Assembly (NCBI GenBank): GCA_001464935.1
Contig: LNEL01000014.1
Span: forward strand, 1-37,190
DNA: 37,190 nucleotides
Direction of reading: 5' to 3'
Origin: Gammaproteobacteria bacterium Ga0077536
GTDB taxonomy: Bacteria; Pseudomonadota; Gammaproteobacteria; Ga0077536
The notes below the pieces were generated by a model. That model had not been told where the DNA came from. It ran no database searches and worked only from the letters and a program-made list of their open reading frames with translations. How positions within the stretch are numbered: position 1 is the first letter of the stretch; each line of letters opens with the position of its first letter. The translations under genes were made by a program, and so were the position numbers. Of the stretch, positions 8,036 through 16,115 are shown in pieces.

Positions 8036-8064
8036 CGTGAGGCACGAGACGGACAGCGTTCGAG

Positions 8065-8751
8065 CTAGGGCGGTACCGGACCGGGGAGGGGTGATGACGG
8101 CCCGGTGATCGGCGCGCGTGTCGGGGCCGCGACGGGCGATGGGCTCGCGCTAGGGGGCGGTGGCGGGGTGGGAAGCGTGCCCGGCGCGTTCGCGGCCGGC
8201 GCTGCCACCGGCGCCTGCAACAACACCTGCGCCGGCTTCTGCAGGGCCTCCGGTGCCAGCGGCACGGCGAGGGCGGCGAGCGGCGCGAGTTCTGCCGGCC
8301 ACGCCGGCAGGCGCTTCTGCACTTCCGCAGTAGCCCGGTTCTCCACCGCTGTCTGCAGCTTCTCGGTGAGGATCTGCGACACGCCGTCCTTGTGCAGCAA
8401 TGCGGCGAACTGGTTGGTGTCCTTGTTCCACACCAGGCCAGCCTTGTCCGCGATCTCGGGTACCGGCGTGTAGCGCGACACCACGTAGAACAACGGCCCC
8501 TCCTGCTTCAGTTCGTTCGCCGTGCGCACCAGTTGCATCACGGGCTGGTACTGGTCGCCGAGAAAAGCCGTCATGCGGTTCTTGATGGCGGGCTGTTCCC
8601 ACAGGTTCACCGTGTTCGGGTCGAAGCCGACGAGCGGCTTCAGCAGCGCCCAGATGACCTGGCCCGAACTCGGCATCAGCAGCACCGGCGCGACGCAGCC
8701 GCCGAGCAGCAGCAGCAGTACGCCCAACTTGATGAAGCGAAGCATTGGCAT
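8065..8751 (-). CDS. Putative lipoprotein with proline-rich C-terminal tail
   Basis: I do not recognise a family in this 228-residue protein. The N-terminus is a lipoprotein-type signal: a short basic start, a leucine run (about 9-16) and the lipobox LGGC with C19 as the likely lipidated cysteine. The mature part (about 20-165) is helical in character, with no recognised motif. The last ~55 residues are rich in Pro, Ala and Ser, including a PPPPPP run, and look disordered, possibly crossing the periplasm or cell wall. A second methionine at residue 3 could be the real start. It is transcribed divergently from the Baeyer-Villiger monooxygenase gene, so the ~170 bases between them should hold both promoters. 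Confidence 0.65.
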   Translation of the reverse strand: MPMLRFIKLGVLLLLLGGCVAPVLLMPSSGQVIWALLKPLVGFDPNTVNLWEQPAIKNRMTAFLGDQYQPVMQLVRTANELKQEGPLFYVVSRYTPVPEIADKAGLVWNKDTNQFAALLHKDGVSQILTEKLQTAVENRATAEVQKRLPAWPAELAPLAALAVPLAPEALQKPAQVLLQAPVAAPAANAPGTLPTPPPPPSASPSPVAAPTRAPITGPSSPLPGPVPP

Positions 8752-8923
8752 TTTGAACGATGATCCGGTGACAGGGCGGTCCGGCGCGCATTGTCCGCGA
8801 ATGTGTGCCGAAATGACACGGGTGCTCCCGCTGCGTTCCGCCAGACCCTTTTGACTCCCTCACCCTCGGCACGCATCGTCGGACATGCTGGTCCGGATAG
8901 GGCTGGACCGGCGTAGCATCGAC

Positions 8924-10852
8924 ATGAACCACCAGACCATTCCCGTCGCGTCGCGCGCACACATCGCCGCGGCGCTCGCCGCCGCCGACGTGCCCGTGCT
9001 GCTGATGGTGCTCCATCACCTGACGGGCGATCACCGCTGGCTCGACGCGCCCTATCGGCCAGTGCGCGAAATCAGCATTTTCGCCGACGAGTCCGGCGGC
9101 CTGCCGCCGGCCGTGCAGGACGAGGTGCGGGCCGCGGCGCTCGACATCCTCGAAGCGCTGCAGGCCGGCCGCCTGACGCCGCCGCCGCTGCCCGACCGGG
9201 CGACGTTCCAGAAGATGATGAGTGTGTGTGTCGGCGAACTGATTCCGGCCGAGTACGTGCCGATGATGCTCGAGGAAATGGGCCTCGAAGCGCGTGCGCC
9301 GACGTGGCCGGCGCCGCCGCCCGCCGCGTCGATCGCACAGTTCGAGGTGTTGATCATCGGCGCCGGCGTGTCGGGCATCTGCGCTGCGGCGCAGTTCCGC
9401 GAGGCCGGCATCCGCTACACGGTGCTCGAAAAGAATGCGACGCTCGGTGGCACCTGGCACGACAACAAGTATCCGGAAGTCGGTTGCGATGTGCCGAACC
9501 ACTTCTACTCGTTCTCGTTTCGGCCGAACGCTGACTGGAGCGGGTACTATTCGAAGGGCGACGAGATCGAAGCGTACCTGTGCCGCTGTGCGGAGGAGTT
9601 CGGCATTCTCGATCGCGTCCGCTTCAACACCGAAGTGCTGTCGGCGCGCTACGACGAGCGCACGGCACGCTGGCAGGTCACGGTCAGACAGCCCGACGGC
9701 GAACTCGCGACCCTGAGCGCGAACGTGCTGGTGTCCGCCACGGGCCAGCTGAACCGGCCGAAAATGCCGACCATCGAGGGCCTCGCCGACTTCGAAGGCC
9801 CGCTGTTCCACACCGCGCGCTGGCGCAGTGACGTGCCGCTCGACGGCAGGCGCGTGGCCGTGATCGGCACCGGTGCGAGCGCAATGCAACTCGCCCGTTC
9901 CGTCGCTGCCCGCGCACAGTCGCTGACGATCTACCAGCGCTCACCCCAATGGGCCGTGCCGAGCGTCGACTATCACCGGCAGGTCAGCGACGGCAAGAAA
10001 TGGCTGTTGCGCCACGTGCCCTTTTACATGGGTTGGTATCGTTTCACGCTCGCGTGGCGTTTCAGCGATCAGCTGCTGCGCACGCTGGAACGGGATCCCG
10101 CGTGGCCGCATCCCGAACGCGCGGTCAACGCGCGCAACGACAGGCATCGCGAACGCCTGACCGAGTACCTGCTGGACGCGCTCGGCGAGCGCAGCGACCT
10201 GGTCGCCAAGTGCCTGCCCGACTATCCGCCGTACGGCAAGCGCATCCTGATCGACAACGACTGGTTCAAGACCCTGAAGCGCGACAATGTCGAACTCGTG
10301 ACCGACGACATCGCGCGTCTCACGGCGCAGGGCGTAGAGACCGCCGACGGCGTCACGCGCGAGGCCGACGTCGTCATTCTCGCCACCGGTTTCGAAGCCA
10401 CGCGCCTGCTGTGGCCTGTCGAGTTCACCGGGCGCGACGGCGAGTCGCTGCGCAGCCGTTGGGGCGACGACGATGCCAGCGCCTACCTGGGCCTGACGGT
10501 GCCGGGCTTTCCCAACCTGTTCTGTCTCTACGGCCCGAACACGAACCTCGGCCACGGGGGCAGCATCATCATGATCGCCGAGTGCCAGGTGCGCTACGTG
10601 CTCGGCTGCGTCATGAAGATGATCACCGACGGTGTGCAGGCCATCGAGTGCCGGGAGGAGGTCTGCGCAGACTACGTCGCGCGTCTCGACGCCGAACACG
10701 CGAAGCTCGTCTGGACCAGCCCCGGCCTCGACAACTGGTACCGCAACAAGGCCGGCCGCGTGGTGTCCGTGATGCCGTGGCGCCTCGTCGACTACTGGCG
10801 CTACACGCTGGCGCCGGACTTCGACGACTACCACGTGCGGCGCTACGCCTGA
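8924..10852 (+). CDS. Baeyer-Villiger monooxygenase, HAPMO-like
   Basis: A class B flavoprotein monooxygenase of 642 residues. It inserts one oxygen atom next to a ketone to give an ester or lactone, using FAD, NADPH and O2. The FAD-binding GAGVSG is at 146-151, the Baeyer-Villiger fingerprint FEGPLFHTARW at 290-300, and the NADPH-binding GTGASA at 315-320. The ~140-residue N-terminal extension before the FAD domain and the total length match 4-hydroxyacetophenone monooxygenase (640 residues) rather than the ~540-residue cyclohexanone type. A start 13 codons earlier (8885) is possible; neither start has a strong ribosome site. The substrate could be an aryl or cyclic ketone. The downstream cyclase-family hydrolase may act with it; this is inference. 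Confidence 0.87.
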   Translation: MNHQTIPVASRAHIAAALAAADVPVLLMVLHHLTGDHRWLDAPYRPVREISIFADESGGLPPAVQDEVRAAALDILEALQAGRLTPPPLPDRATFQKMMSVCVGELIPAEYVPMMLEEMGLEARAPTWPAPPPAASIAQFEVLIIGAGVSGICAAAQFREAGIRYTVLEKNATLGGTWHDNKYPEVGCDVPNHFYSFSFRPNADWSGYYSKGDEIEAYLCRCAEEFGILDRVRFNTEVLSARYDERTARWQVTVRQPDGELATLSANVLVSATGQLNRPKMPTIEGLADFEGPLFHTARWRSDVPLDGRRVAVIGTGASAMQLARSVAARAQSLTIYQRSPQWAVPSVDYHRQVSDGKKWLLRHVPFYMGWYRFTLAWRFSDQLLRTLERDPAWPHPERAVNARNDRHRERLTEYLLDALGERSDLVAKCLPDYPPYGKRILIDNDWFKTLKRDNVELVTDDIARLTAQGVETADGVTREADVVILATGFEATRLLWPVEFTGRDGESLRSRWGDDDASAYLGLTVPGFPNLFCLYGPNTNLGHGGSIIMIAECQVRYVLGCVMKMITDGVQAIECREEVCADYVARLDAEHAKLVWTSPGLDNWYRNKAGRVVSVMPWRLVDYWRYTLAPDFDDYHVRRYA

Positions 10853-11044
10853 GCAGGCTGAGCACGGCGGCGGCGTGCAGCAGATTGAAGATCAACATCG
10901 AACGCCCTGCCGCCGTGGCCCGCAGCGCTACGAGCTGCTGCAGCAGGCGCTGAACTCGCGCGGCGTCACCATGCTCAAACCCTTGGCCTGCGCAGAGCGT
11001 GCGATTAAGCTGCCATGCATTCCGCAGCCGACAAGAGTGAACCC

Positions 11045-11824
11045 ATGAAACAGCCTTCCCGCATCGTCGACATTTCCCAGCCGCTCGACAACGACACGGT
11101 CGTCGATCCGCATTTCATGCGACCGTCGATACGCTACGTGACGGGCAAGGAGAACGCGAAGCTGATGTGTGAGCTGTTCCCCGGCCTGAAGGAAGAGGAT
11201 CTGCCGGGCGGCGAGGGCTGGGCGATCGAGCACATCTCGCTGACCACGCACAACGGCACGCACATGGATGCGCCGTATCACTACAACTCGCACGACCGTC
11301 ACGGCAATCCGATGCCGACGATCGACCAGATGCCGCTCGACTGGTATTTCCGGCCCGGCGTGAAGCTCGACTTCCGCCATCTCGACGACGGCTATGTCGC
11401 CACCGCCGCCGACGTGCAGGCCGAACTGAAGCGCATCGGCTACGAGCTGCAGCCGATGGACATCGTGCTCGTGAACACGCGGGCCGGTGACATGTACGGC
11501 TCGGATCGCTACATCCACTCCGGCTGTGGCGTCGGCCGCGAAGCCACGAAATGGCTGACCGACCAGGGCGTGCGCGTCACGGGCATCGACGGCTGGAGCT
11601 GGGACGCGCCGTTCTCGAAGACGCTCGAACGCTGGATGGCGACGAAAGATCCGAAGATCATCTGGGAAGGGCACTACGCCGGCATCGACACGCCGTACTG
11701 CCACATGGAGAAGCTGCGTCATCTCGAGCAGTTGCCGGCCTTCGGTTTCACCGTGGCCTGCTTTCCGTGCAAGATCAAAGGCGCCTCCGGCGGCTGGACG
11801 CGCGCGGTGGCGATGTTCGACTGA
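11045..11824 (+). CDS. Cyclase family protein (kynurenine formamidase-like metal hydrolase)
   Basis: A 259-residue member of the cyclase/KynB-like family. The defining metal-binding motif HNGTHMDAPYH is at 69-79, followed by later conserved segments (DIVLVNTRAGD, GVRVTGIDGW). Family members are metal-dependent amidases or hydrolases acting on formamides, lactone-like or cyclic substrates. An in-frame ATG ten codons upstream exists (11015). The chosen start has AAGAGTGA in front and sits just before the conserved DIS motif. It follows the monooxygenase gene by about 190 bases in the same direction, so co-transcription is possible but unproven. Hydrolysis of the ester or lactone made by the monooxygenase is an attractive but untested role. 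Confidence 0.82.
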   Translation: MKQPSRIVDISQPLDNDTVVDPHFMRPSIRYVTGKENAKLMCELFPGLKEEDLPGGEGWAIEHISLTTHNGTHMDAPYHYNSHDRHGNPMPTIDQMPLDWYFRPGVKLDFRHLDDGYVATAADVQAELKRIGYELQPMDIVLVNTRAGDMYGSDRYIHSGCGVGREATKWLTDQGVRVTGIDGWSWDAPFSKTLERWMATKDPKIIWEGHYAGIDTPYCHMEKLRHLEQLPAFGFTVACFPCKIKGASGGWTRAVAMFD

Positions 11825-12355
11825 AGACCGGCACGCCGCCGTGAGGCTTGCGCACGAAATCCGGGGTTCAACGTCGTTGCACCCGGACGATGATCCAGCG
11901 CATGCAAGGGCTGAACCGGATCGAACACCGGCGGTGCCGTCGGTTGCCGCGAAAGTGCCAGTCCGGCGGTCTCGTGTAGCCCGGGTGTAGCGCGCAGCGC
12001 GGAACCCGGGTGCGGCCTGTCACAAACGGCAGATCCCGTGTTGCACGGCGTTGCACCCAGGCTACATCGAGCGTTCGTGAGGCAGGTTCTTCATGCGCGC
12101 CGGGCTGACGCAGGAAGCCCCACGCATGCGCCGTCGTCGCGCTGGCGCTACATGCCGGCGCACGCCGCCAACTGGGACCACGGGACCGCCGTGATCGGGT
12201 GCCGACGTTCGAGCCAGTCAGGCGACGACGGCAGGCCGCCAGACCCGGCCTGGTGTTCTGCCGTTGGCGCGCCGCTACAGGAAGGGGTCAGGCCGCACTG
12301 AGGCCAATCGGCGCGCCTGTGACGCCGCTAAAATCGCGAGTTCACGTGGGGCGCA
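11825..12355. other. Intergenic region with an inverted REP pair
   Basis: No credible gene is visible in this 531-base gap between convergent genes. It includes REP-related sequence near 11858-11890, the inverted REP pair at 11976-12065, and a GCTGACGCAGGAAG block near 12105 that recurs near 22929. The remainder (12130-12355) shows nothing recognisable. Confidence 0.6.
11976..12065. repeat. Inverted pair of REP elements (REPIN/BIME-like)
   Basis: The left element (11976-12010, plus) is the 35-base type with GTAG head, CCCGGGT/ACCCGGG arms and an inner CGCGC-A-GCGCG stem. The right element (about 12035-12065, minus) begins GTAGCCTGGGTGCAACG when read in reverse. The two GTAG heads face outward and the cores are separated by about 24 bases. 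The same geometry occurs at 22788-22876. Confidence 0.75.
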
Positions 12356-12664
12356 TCAACTCGGCCTGGTGCCGCTGATGACCCGTCTGGCCACGATGGC
12401 GGTGACAAAAATGATGAAGCCCGCAAGCGCTGCATGCAGTGCGAAAAACATGAAGAACGAGACAGGGCTGTCACTGAGCGTGTGGACGCTGCTCGAGACA
12501 CGATAGCCCTTCGAGACAGTGTGGATCTCACCGCTCATCAGTGCGCAATACAGAAGAAATACGTATCCGCCCGACAACACAACGAGAGGGCCCAGCAGGA
12601 ACCTGCCCAGCCAAAGACGCCATTTCTCCAATGGCACGTGTGATTGCCCCTGCGGTGTTGGCAT
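12356..12664 (-). CDS. Small two-helix membrane protein of unknown function
   Basis: No family recognised in this 102-residue protein. It has two clear hydrophobic stretches (about residues 21-42, FLLGPLVVLSGGYVFLLYCALM, and about 69-93, around FFMFFALHAALAGFIIFVTAIVA). A polar stretch of ~25 residues separates them and a basic tail follows, fitting an inner-membrane hairpin protein. The ATG at 12664 has GAAG about six bases upstream. It lies alone between the REP-rich gap and the crotonase/cupin operon, in the same direction as the latter. Confidence 0.6.
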   Translation of the reverse strand: MPTPQGQSHVPLEKWRLWLGRFLLGPLVVLSGGYVFLLYCALMSGEIHTVSKGYRVSSSVHTLSDSPVSFFMFFALHAALAGFIIFVTAIVARRVISGTRPS

Positions 12665-12761
12665 ACCGGTCTTCTAGCTTGAAGGTCAGTGTGGGCGCCA
12701 GAGCCCGACCCGGCCGGCCTGACAGAACGCCCAGGTTCATGGCGGGTGAACGATACTCGCG

Positions 12762-12779
12762 CTCAGCCAATCAGCTGAG
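12762..12779. terminator. Small inverted repeat after the exported-protein gene
   Basis: CTCAGC (12762-12767) and GCTGAG (12774-12779) form a perfect six-base stem with a six-base loop, 12 bases past the stop of the leftward gene at 12792. There is no T run, so an intrinsic terminator is only weakly supported. Confidence 0.3.
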
Positions 12780-12791
12780 TGCGCGCTTCGC

Positions 12792-13169
12792 TCAGTCCTG
12801 CCACTCGCCGCTTTCCTGCGTCAGCACGCGCTCATCGCGGGTGACGGTCAACGAACCTTCCTCACCGACGAAATAGGTGTAGCGACCGTTGCGGAACCGA
12901 TAGCCGAGAAAGCGGCATGGCGAGTCGTCGACACAGCGGGTGTGGACGGTCTCACCCGTCAACGCGAGCTTCTTCCCCGAGCGTCGGTTGGTGCCGAGAT
13001 AAGACACCCGATCGCAGCTGACATGGCCTTCTTCGCACTGCACGTCGATCGTGACGATGAAGCCCGGTGTGGTCAGGATCAGGTCGGCGCGTGCGATCTG
13101 CATGACAGCGCAGGCGAGCGCCGCGCAGGCGAGCATGCGTCGCGCCGGGCGCGGTGGCCCCGCGTTCAT
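12792..13169 (-). CDS. Small exported cysteine-containing protein, unknown function
   Basis: A 125-residue protein with a Sec-type signal. The N-terminus has basic residues, then a hydrophobic stretch (about 12-24, around MLACAALACAVM) ending near ARAD, where signal peptidase could cut. The mature ~97 residues contain four cysteines (in DVQCEEGHVSCD, HTRCVDDSPCRF), consistent with two disulfides in the periplasm, and a beta-rich pattern. I do not recognise a family. The ATG overlaps the stop of the upstream crotonase gene (ATGA at 13166-13169), so translation is probably coupled, though the link between a periplasmic protein and a crotonase is not obvious. Confidence 0.65.
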   Translation of the reverse strand: MNAGPPRPARRMLACAALACAVMQIARADLILTTPGFIVTIDVQCEEGHVSCDRVSYLGTNRRSGKKLALTGETVHTRCVDDSPCRFLGYRFRNGRYTYFVGEEGSLTVTRDERVLTQESGEWQD

Positions 13170-13960
13170 CGGCCCTTGAAGTGGGCGTCGCGCTTGTCAC
13201 GAAAGGCAGTGGTCCCCTCGGCAAGATCTTCCGTGGTCCCGAGATCGTGAAACGAGCGCGACTCCATCCGCAGGCCGTCCTCGACGGGCCGGCCCATTGC
13301 GCGCAGCATCACTTCCTTGCCTAAGCGCTGTGCAATTGGCGAGCGTGTGGCCAGTTTTTCCGCATAGGCCAGCGCGTGTGGCAGCAGCTCGGCCTGCGGC
13401 AGCACGCGATTGACGAGCCCGGTGCGCAGGGCCCATGCCGCATCGAAGCGATCGCCCGACAGGAACATCTCCATCGCATGGCCGAGGCCGACGATCCACG
13501 GCAGACGCACGAGGCCGCCGTCGCAGGCGTGAAAGCCCCATTTGACGTCCTGCAGCGCGAACACGGCGTTCGGTGAGCAGAAGCGCAGATCGCAGGCGAG
13601 TGCGAGTTCGAGGCCACCGGACATCGCGTAACCGTTGATGGCGGCCACGATCGGTTTGAAGACTTCGAGCGTGCGAGTGATGCCGCCGAAACCGGGGCCG
13701 TTGGTGAAGCGCCGCACGAACTCGGGCGCCGGCGTCGTCGCGAACGGCACCGTATAGGTCTTGAGATCGGCGCCGGCGCAGAACGCCGCGTCGCCGGCGC
13801 CGGTGATGACGGCGACGCGGGCATCGTCGTCGGCATCGAATTCACGCCAGCATGCGACCAGCGCATCGTTGGCGGCGAAGTCGAGCGAGTTCATCACCTG
13901 CGGCCGATCGATCGTGATCAGCCGCACATGACCGCGCCGCTCGTAGCGGATGTCACTCAT
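13166..13960 (-). CDS. Enoyl-CoA hydratase/isomerase family protein
   Basis: A 264-residue crotonase-fold enzyme. Oxyanion/CoA segments are GDAAFCAGADLKTY (56-69) and NGYAMSGGLELALACD (109-124). At the first catalytic acid position the protein carries aspartate (D138 in LQDVKWG), with another aspartate in HACDGG (D147). E164 sits at the second glutamate position, so two acids are available and a hydratase or isomerase reaction is feasible. It belongs to a leftward operon after the two cupin-like paralogues (25-base gap) and overlaps the exported-protein gene by four bases. Substrate unknown. Confidence 0.85.
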   Translation of the reverse strand: MSDIRYERRGHVRLITIDRPQVMNSLDFAANDALVACWREFDADDDARVAVITGAGDAAFCAGADLKTYTVPFATTPAPEFVRRFTNGPGFGGITRTLEVFKPIVAAINGYAMSGGLELALACDLRFCSPNAVFALQDVKWGFHACDGGLVRLPWIVGLGHAMEMFLSGDRFDAAWALRTGLVNRVLPQAELLPHALAYAEKLATRSPIAQRLGKEVMLRAMGRPVEDGLRMESRSFHDLGTTEDLAEGTTAFRDKRDAHFKGR

Positions 13961-13985
13961 CGCGCGGCAGGGCGTGACTTCAACG

Positions 13986-14474
13986 TCACGCCGCTTTGCT
14001 GCGGCCGATGCGGTTCTCGAGGAAGTCGTCCAGGGTCGCGGTGGCCAGCACCTTGCCGTCCTTGCTGAGGATTTCGAACATGCGGCCGTCGTCGGACTGC
14101 ATGGCGAACAGCATCGTGCAGCCCGTCGGGCCGGCGCGCTCCATGTGCGTTTCGTTGTCCGGCGTCGGGCCCGAGAAGCCGGGCTGGCGAATCTTGTGCA
14201 CGGTCTCGAGACCGCGCGTCTCGATCACATGCTGTTCGCCGTCGATCACGAGCGCGGCGGTCTTGCACACGTGGCGATGGTAGTGGCAGTACGCATTCGG
14301 CGCCCAGCGCGACAGCAGGTCGAGCCGGCCGGTTGCTCGATCGGCGCTGAGCACGGCAAAGCCGTAGTCGATCGGGTAGTCGAAGGCCGGGCTGCCGGTG
14401 AGGTTCACCCACTCCACGCTGTCGAGGTCGAAGTTCGGCGGCAGTTCGGCGCGCAGGGGTTGGGAATCGGACAT
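13986..14474 (-). CDS. Cupin-like protein, second copy of a tandem pair
   Basis: A 162-residue protein closely related to the neighbour at 14521-15003. Both share FDYPIDY (31-37), a strictly kept RWAPNAYCHYHRH block (56-68) and a VHKIR...GF segment. The HYHRH cluster followed by a DGEQH turn looks like a cupin metal site (HxH...E...H), so a small beta-barrel dioxygenase, isomerase or ligand-binding role is possible. No characterised family is recognised. AAGGAG lies six bases before the ATG. Placement before a crotonase gene suggests action on a carbonyl or acyl intermediate; this is inference. Confidence 0.65.
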   Translation of the reverse strand: MSDSQPLRAELPPNFDLDSVEWVNLTGSPAFDYPIDYGFAVLSADRATGRLDLLSRWAPNAYCHYHRHVCKTAALVIDGEQHVIETRGLETVHKIRQPGFSGPTPDNETHMERAGPTGCTMLFAMQSDDGRMFEILSKDGKVLATATLDDFLENRIGRSKAA

Positions 14475-14520
14475 GGAGGTCTCCTTGTGCTTGAGCTTGC
14501 GGGTGCAGTCGCGGGGCCGC

Positions 14521-15003
14521 TCAGGCGGCCGTGCCGAGGCGTTTCTGTACGAGGTCGTCGATCGTCGCGATGGCGATCACCTGGTCGTGCCGGTCGAGCA
14601 GTTCGAACAGACGGCCGTCTTCGGCATACACGCTGAACAGAATGGTCAGGCCGTTCGGGCCCGCGAATTCCATGTGCGTTTCGCCATCCGGGGTGATGCC
14701 CCTGAAACCGGCCTTGCGAATCTTGTGGACCGATTCATGCGCGTGCTGCTCGACCAGGTGCTGCTCGCCGGCGACGAGCAGGGTCTCGGTGTGGCCCAGG
14801 TGGCGATGGTAGTGACAGTAGGCATTCGGGGCCCAGCGCGCCAGGAAGTCGATGCGGCCGGCGGCCGGATCCGCGCTGACGACGCCGAGGGCGTAGTCGA
14901 TCGGATAGTCGAACGCGTCGTCGCCGGCGAAGTGGCGCCATTCGACCTTGTCGAGATCGAAACCGTCCGGGAGGTCGGCACGCAGGATCTGGGGCTGATT
15001 CAT
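14521..15003 (-). CDS. Cupin-like protein, first copy of a tandem pair
   Basis: A 160-residue paralogue of the downstream gene, roughly half identical by eye. It aligns without gaps through residue 100, including FDYPIDY (31-37) and APNAYCHYHRH (58-68). It additionally has histidines in LGHTETLLVAGEQH and ends in a similar DRHDQVIAIATIDDL strand-helix segment. The spacing of HYHRH, E73 and H82 is compatible with a cupin-type metal site. GAGG about seven bases upstream supports the ATG at 15003. It is the first gene of the leftward operon and diverges from the NIPSNAP gene across a ~200-base promoter gap. Confidence 0.65.
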   Translation of the reverse strand: MNQPQILRADLPDGFDLDKVEWRHFAGDDAFDYPIDYALGVVSADPAAGRIDFLARWAPNAYCHYHRHLGHTETLLVAGEQHLVEQHAHESVHKIRKAGFRGITPDGETHMEFAGPNGLTILFSVYAEDGRLFELLDRHDQVIAIATIDDLVQKRLGTAA

Positions 15004-15202
15004 CGGGCATCCTCGTTTGATGACGTGGAGGGTGGCGGTTCAGACGGCCACTCGGCCGGGCCGGGCGCGACAGCGCTCCAACCCCCCGGCAATATACCGC
15101 AGGGGCGGGGGCCAGGGCGCCCGTCCGGACGGAAGAAATCGGCAGAAATTGAACCGCGGCGCAGCAAGCTGCCGCCCGCACCGCGGACCACAGGAGTCAT
15201 GC

Positions 15203-15529
15203 ATGAAAGTCTATGAACTGCGCACCTACAGCCTGCACGTCGGCAAGATGGCGGAGGCGGTGAAGCTCTATCGCGAAATCGGCTACCCGGTGCTGGAGCA
15301 GTCCGGCGCGGCGAGCAAGCTCGTCGGTTATTTCCAGGCCGACACGGGGGCCATCAACCAGCTCGTACACCTTTGGCGCTTCGACGACGATGCGGACCGG
15401 CGCGCGCACTGGGCGGCGCTGTATGCGAACAAGGCATTCATCGAGGACTTCGCGCCGAAGATTCGGGCGCTGATCGCGTCGCAGGAAGTGAAGTTGCTGC
15501 TGGGTGCGCCGTGGGGGCCGCAGCCATAG
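15203..15529 (+). CDS. NIPSNAP family protein
   Basis: A 108-residue protein with the hallmark start MKVYELRTYSLHVGKMAEAVK and the typical VGYFQADTGAINQLVHLWRF strand region. NIPSNAP proteins have a ferredoxin-like (dimeric alpha/beta barrel) fold, and their bacterial functions are largely undefined; they are often found in catabolic clusters. AGGAG (15192-15196) six bases before the ATG fixes this start. Divergent from the cupin/crotonase operon and convergent with the RNA-binding protein gene. Confidence 0.85.
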   Translation: MKVYELRTYSLHVGKMAEAVKLYREIGYPVLEQSGAASKLVGYFQADTGAINQLVHLWRFDDDADRRAHWAALYANKAFIEDFAPKIRALIASQEVKLLLGAPWGPQP

Positions 15530-15550
15530 GGAAGAGGGGAACTAGACAGA

Positions 15551-15594
15551 CCGGGTCACCACGGGGATGACCCGGCCGACGCCCTTGCGGGCGT
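15551..15594. terminator. Two hairpins between convergent genes
   Basis: CCGGGTCA (15551-15558) pairs perfectly with TGACCCGG (15568-15575). ACGCCC (15579-15584) pairs with GGGCGT (15589-15594) around TTGC. They fill the 71-base gap between two converging stops and may act as a bidirectional terminator, although neither has a clear T run. Confidence 0.5.
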
Positions 15595-15600
15595 AAACGC

Positions 15601-15873
15601 TTAGTACGAGTCGCGGCGCGAGGGACGCGCTTCGCGCGGCTTCGCTTCGTTGACGCGCATGTTGCGGCCCTGCATCGGGCTCTCGTTCAGCGCTTTGATC
15701 GCGGCGAGCGCCTGGCTGTTATTCGGCATTTCGACGAAGCCGAAACCCTTCGACTGGCCGGAAAACTTGTCCATGATCACGGACGCGCTGGTGACTTCAC
15801 CAGAGGCCGAGAACGCCGTACGAAGGTCTGCGTCGGTGACGCTATAGGCCAGATTGCCAACATAAATATTCAT
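15601..15873 (-). CDS. RRM-domain RNA-binding protein
   Basis: A 90-residue single RNA-recognition-motif protein with RNP2 (IYVGNL, 3-8) and RNP1 (SKGFGFVEM, 41-49), followed by a short Arg/Pro/Ser tail (80-90). Such small RRM proteins in proteobacteria and cyanobacteria bind single-stranded RNA and are often induced by cold or growth change. The gene is preceded by a ~240-base non-coding leader with an AT-rich patch just before the start (an eight-T run on the coding strand at 15890-15897), which could carry post-transcriptional control. No strong Shine-Dalgarno is visible. Confidence 0.88.
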   Translation of the reverse strand: MNIYVGNLAYSVTDADLRTAFSASGEVTSASVIMDKFSGQSKGFGFVEMPNNSQALAAIKALNESPMQGRNMRVNEAKPREARPSRRDSY

Positions 15874-16115
15874 TCAAATCTCACAATCGAAAAAAAACGT
15901 GCTTTGAAAGTGGTCACGCAACGCAGAGTCGATAACACAAACGTTCCGCGTTCCGATTCGCCGTCAAACGGCAAATTCTGCAACCCGGGAAGCGGGCGGT
16001 GGAGTAGACGATCCAGAAGGCCTGCGACGGGGGGAGGTGGTGCCGCACCAGATGCGGCGCGGCGGGAATGGTGGGTACTCTACGCCCCTTTTTCGGGAAA
16101 TGGCAGCATCAAATC
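15874..16115. other. Upstream leader/promoter region of the RRM gene
   Basis: The 242 bases hold no credible gene. The part next to the RRM start is A/T-rich, and the remainder is GC-rich with purine-rich blocks. On the coding (minus) strand a TTGACG appears at about 15959-15964, but I could not pair it with a good -10 box, so no promoter is called. Confidence 0.35.

Larger units (their letters stand above)
7488..8064. other. REP-rich intergenic region
   Basis: This 577-base gap between convergent genes has no convincing reading frame. It holds four GTAG-headed palindromic elements, listed separately, plus a long imperfect inverted repeat at 7845-7976. Part of the sequence around 7790-7810 (CTGCGTCAGCCC) recurs near 36920 and, in reverse, near 12107 and 22929, so the REP cores belong to a longer composite repeat. 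Confidence 0.7.

Noticed and set aside
8150..9889. 579-residue leftward frame across the lipoprotein and monooxygenase genes
   Set aside because: It spans two real genes in the wrong frame and has no recognisable domain.
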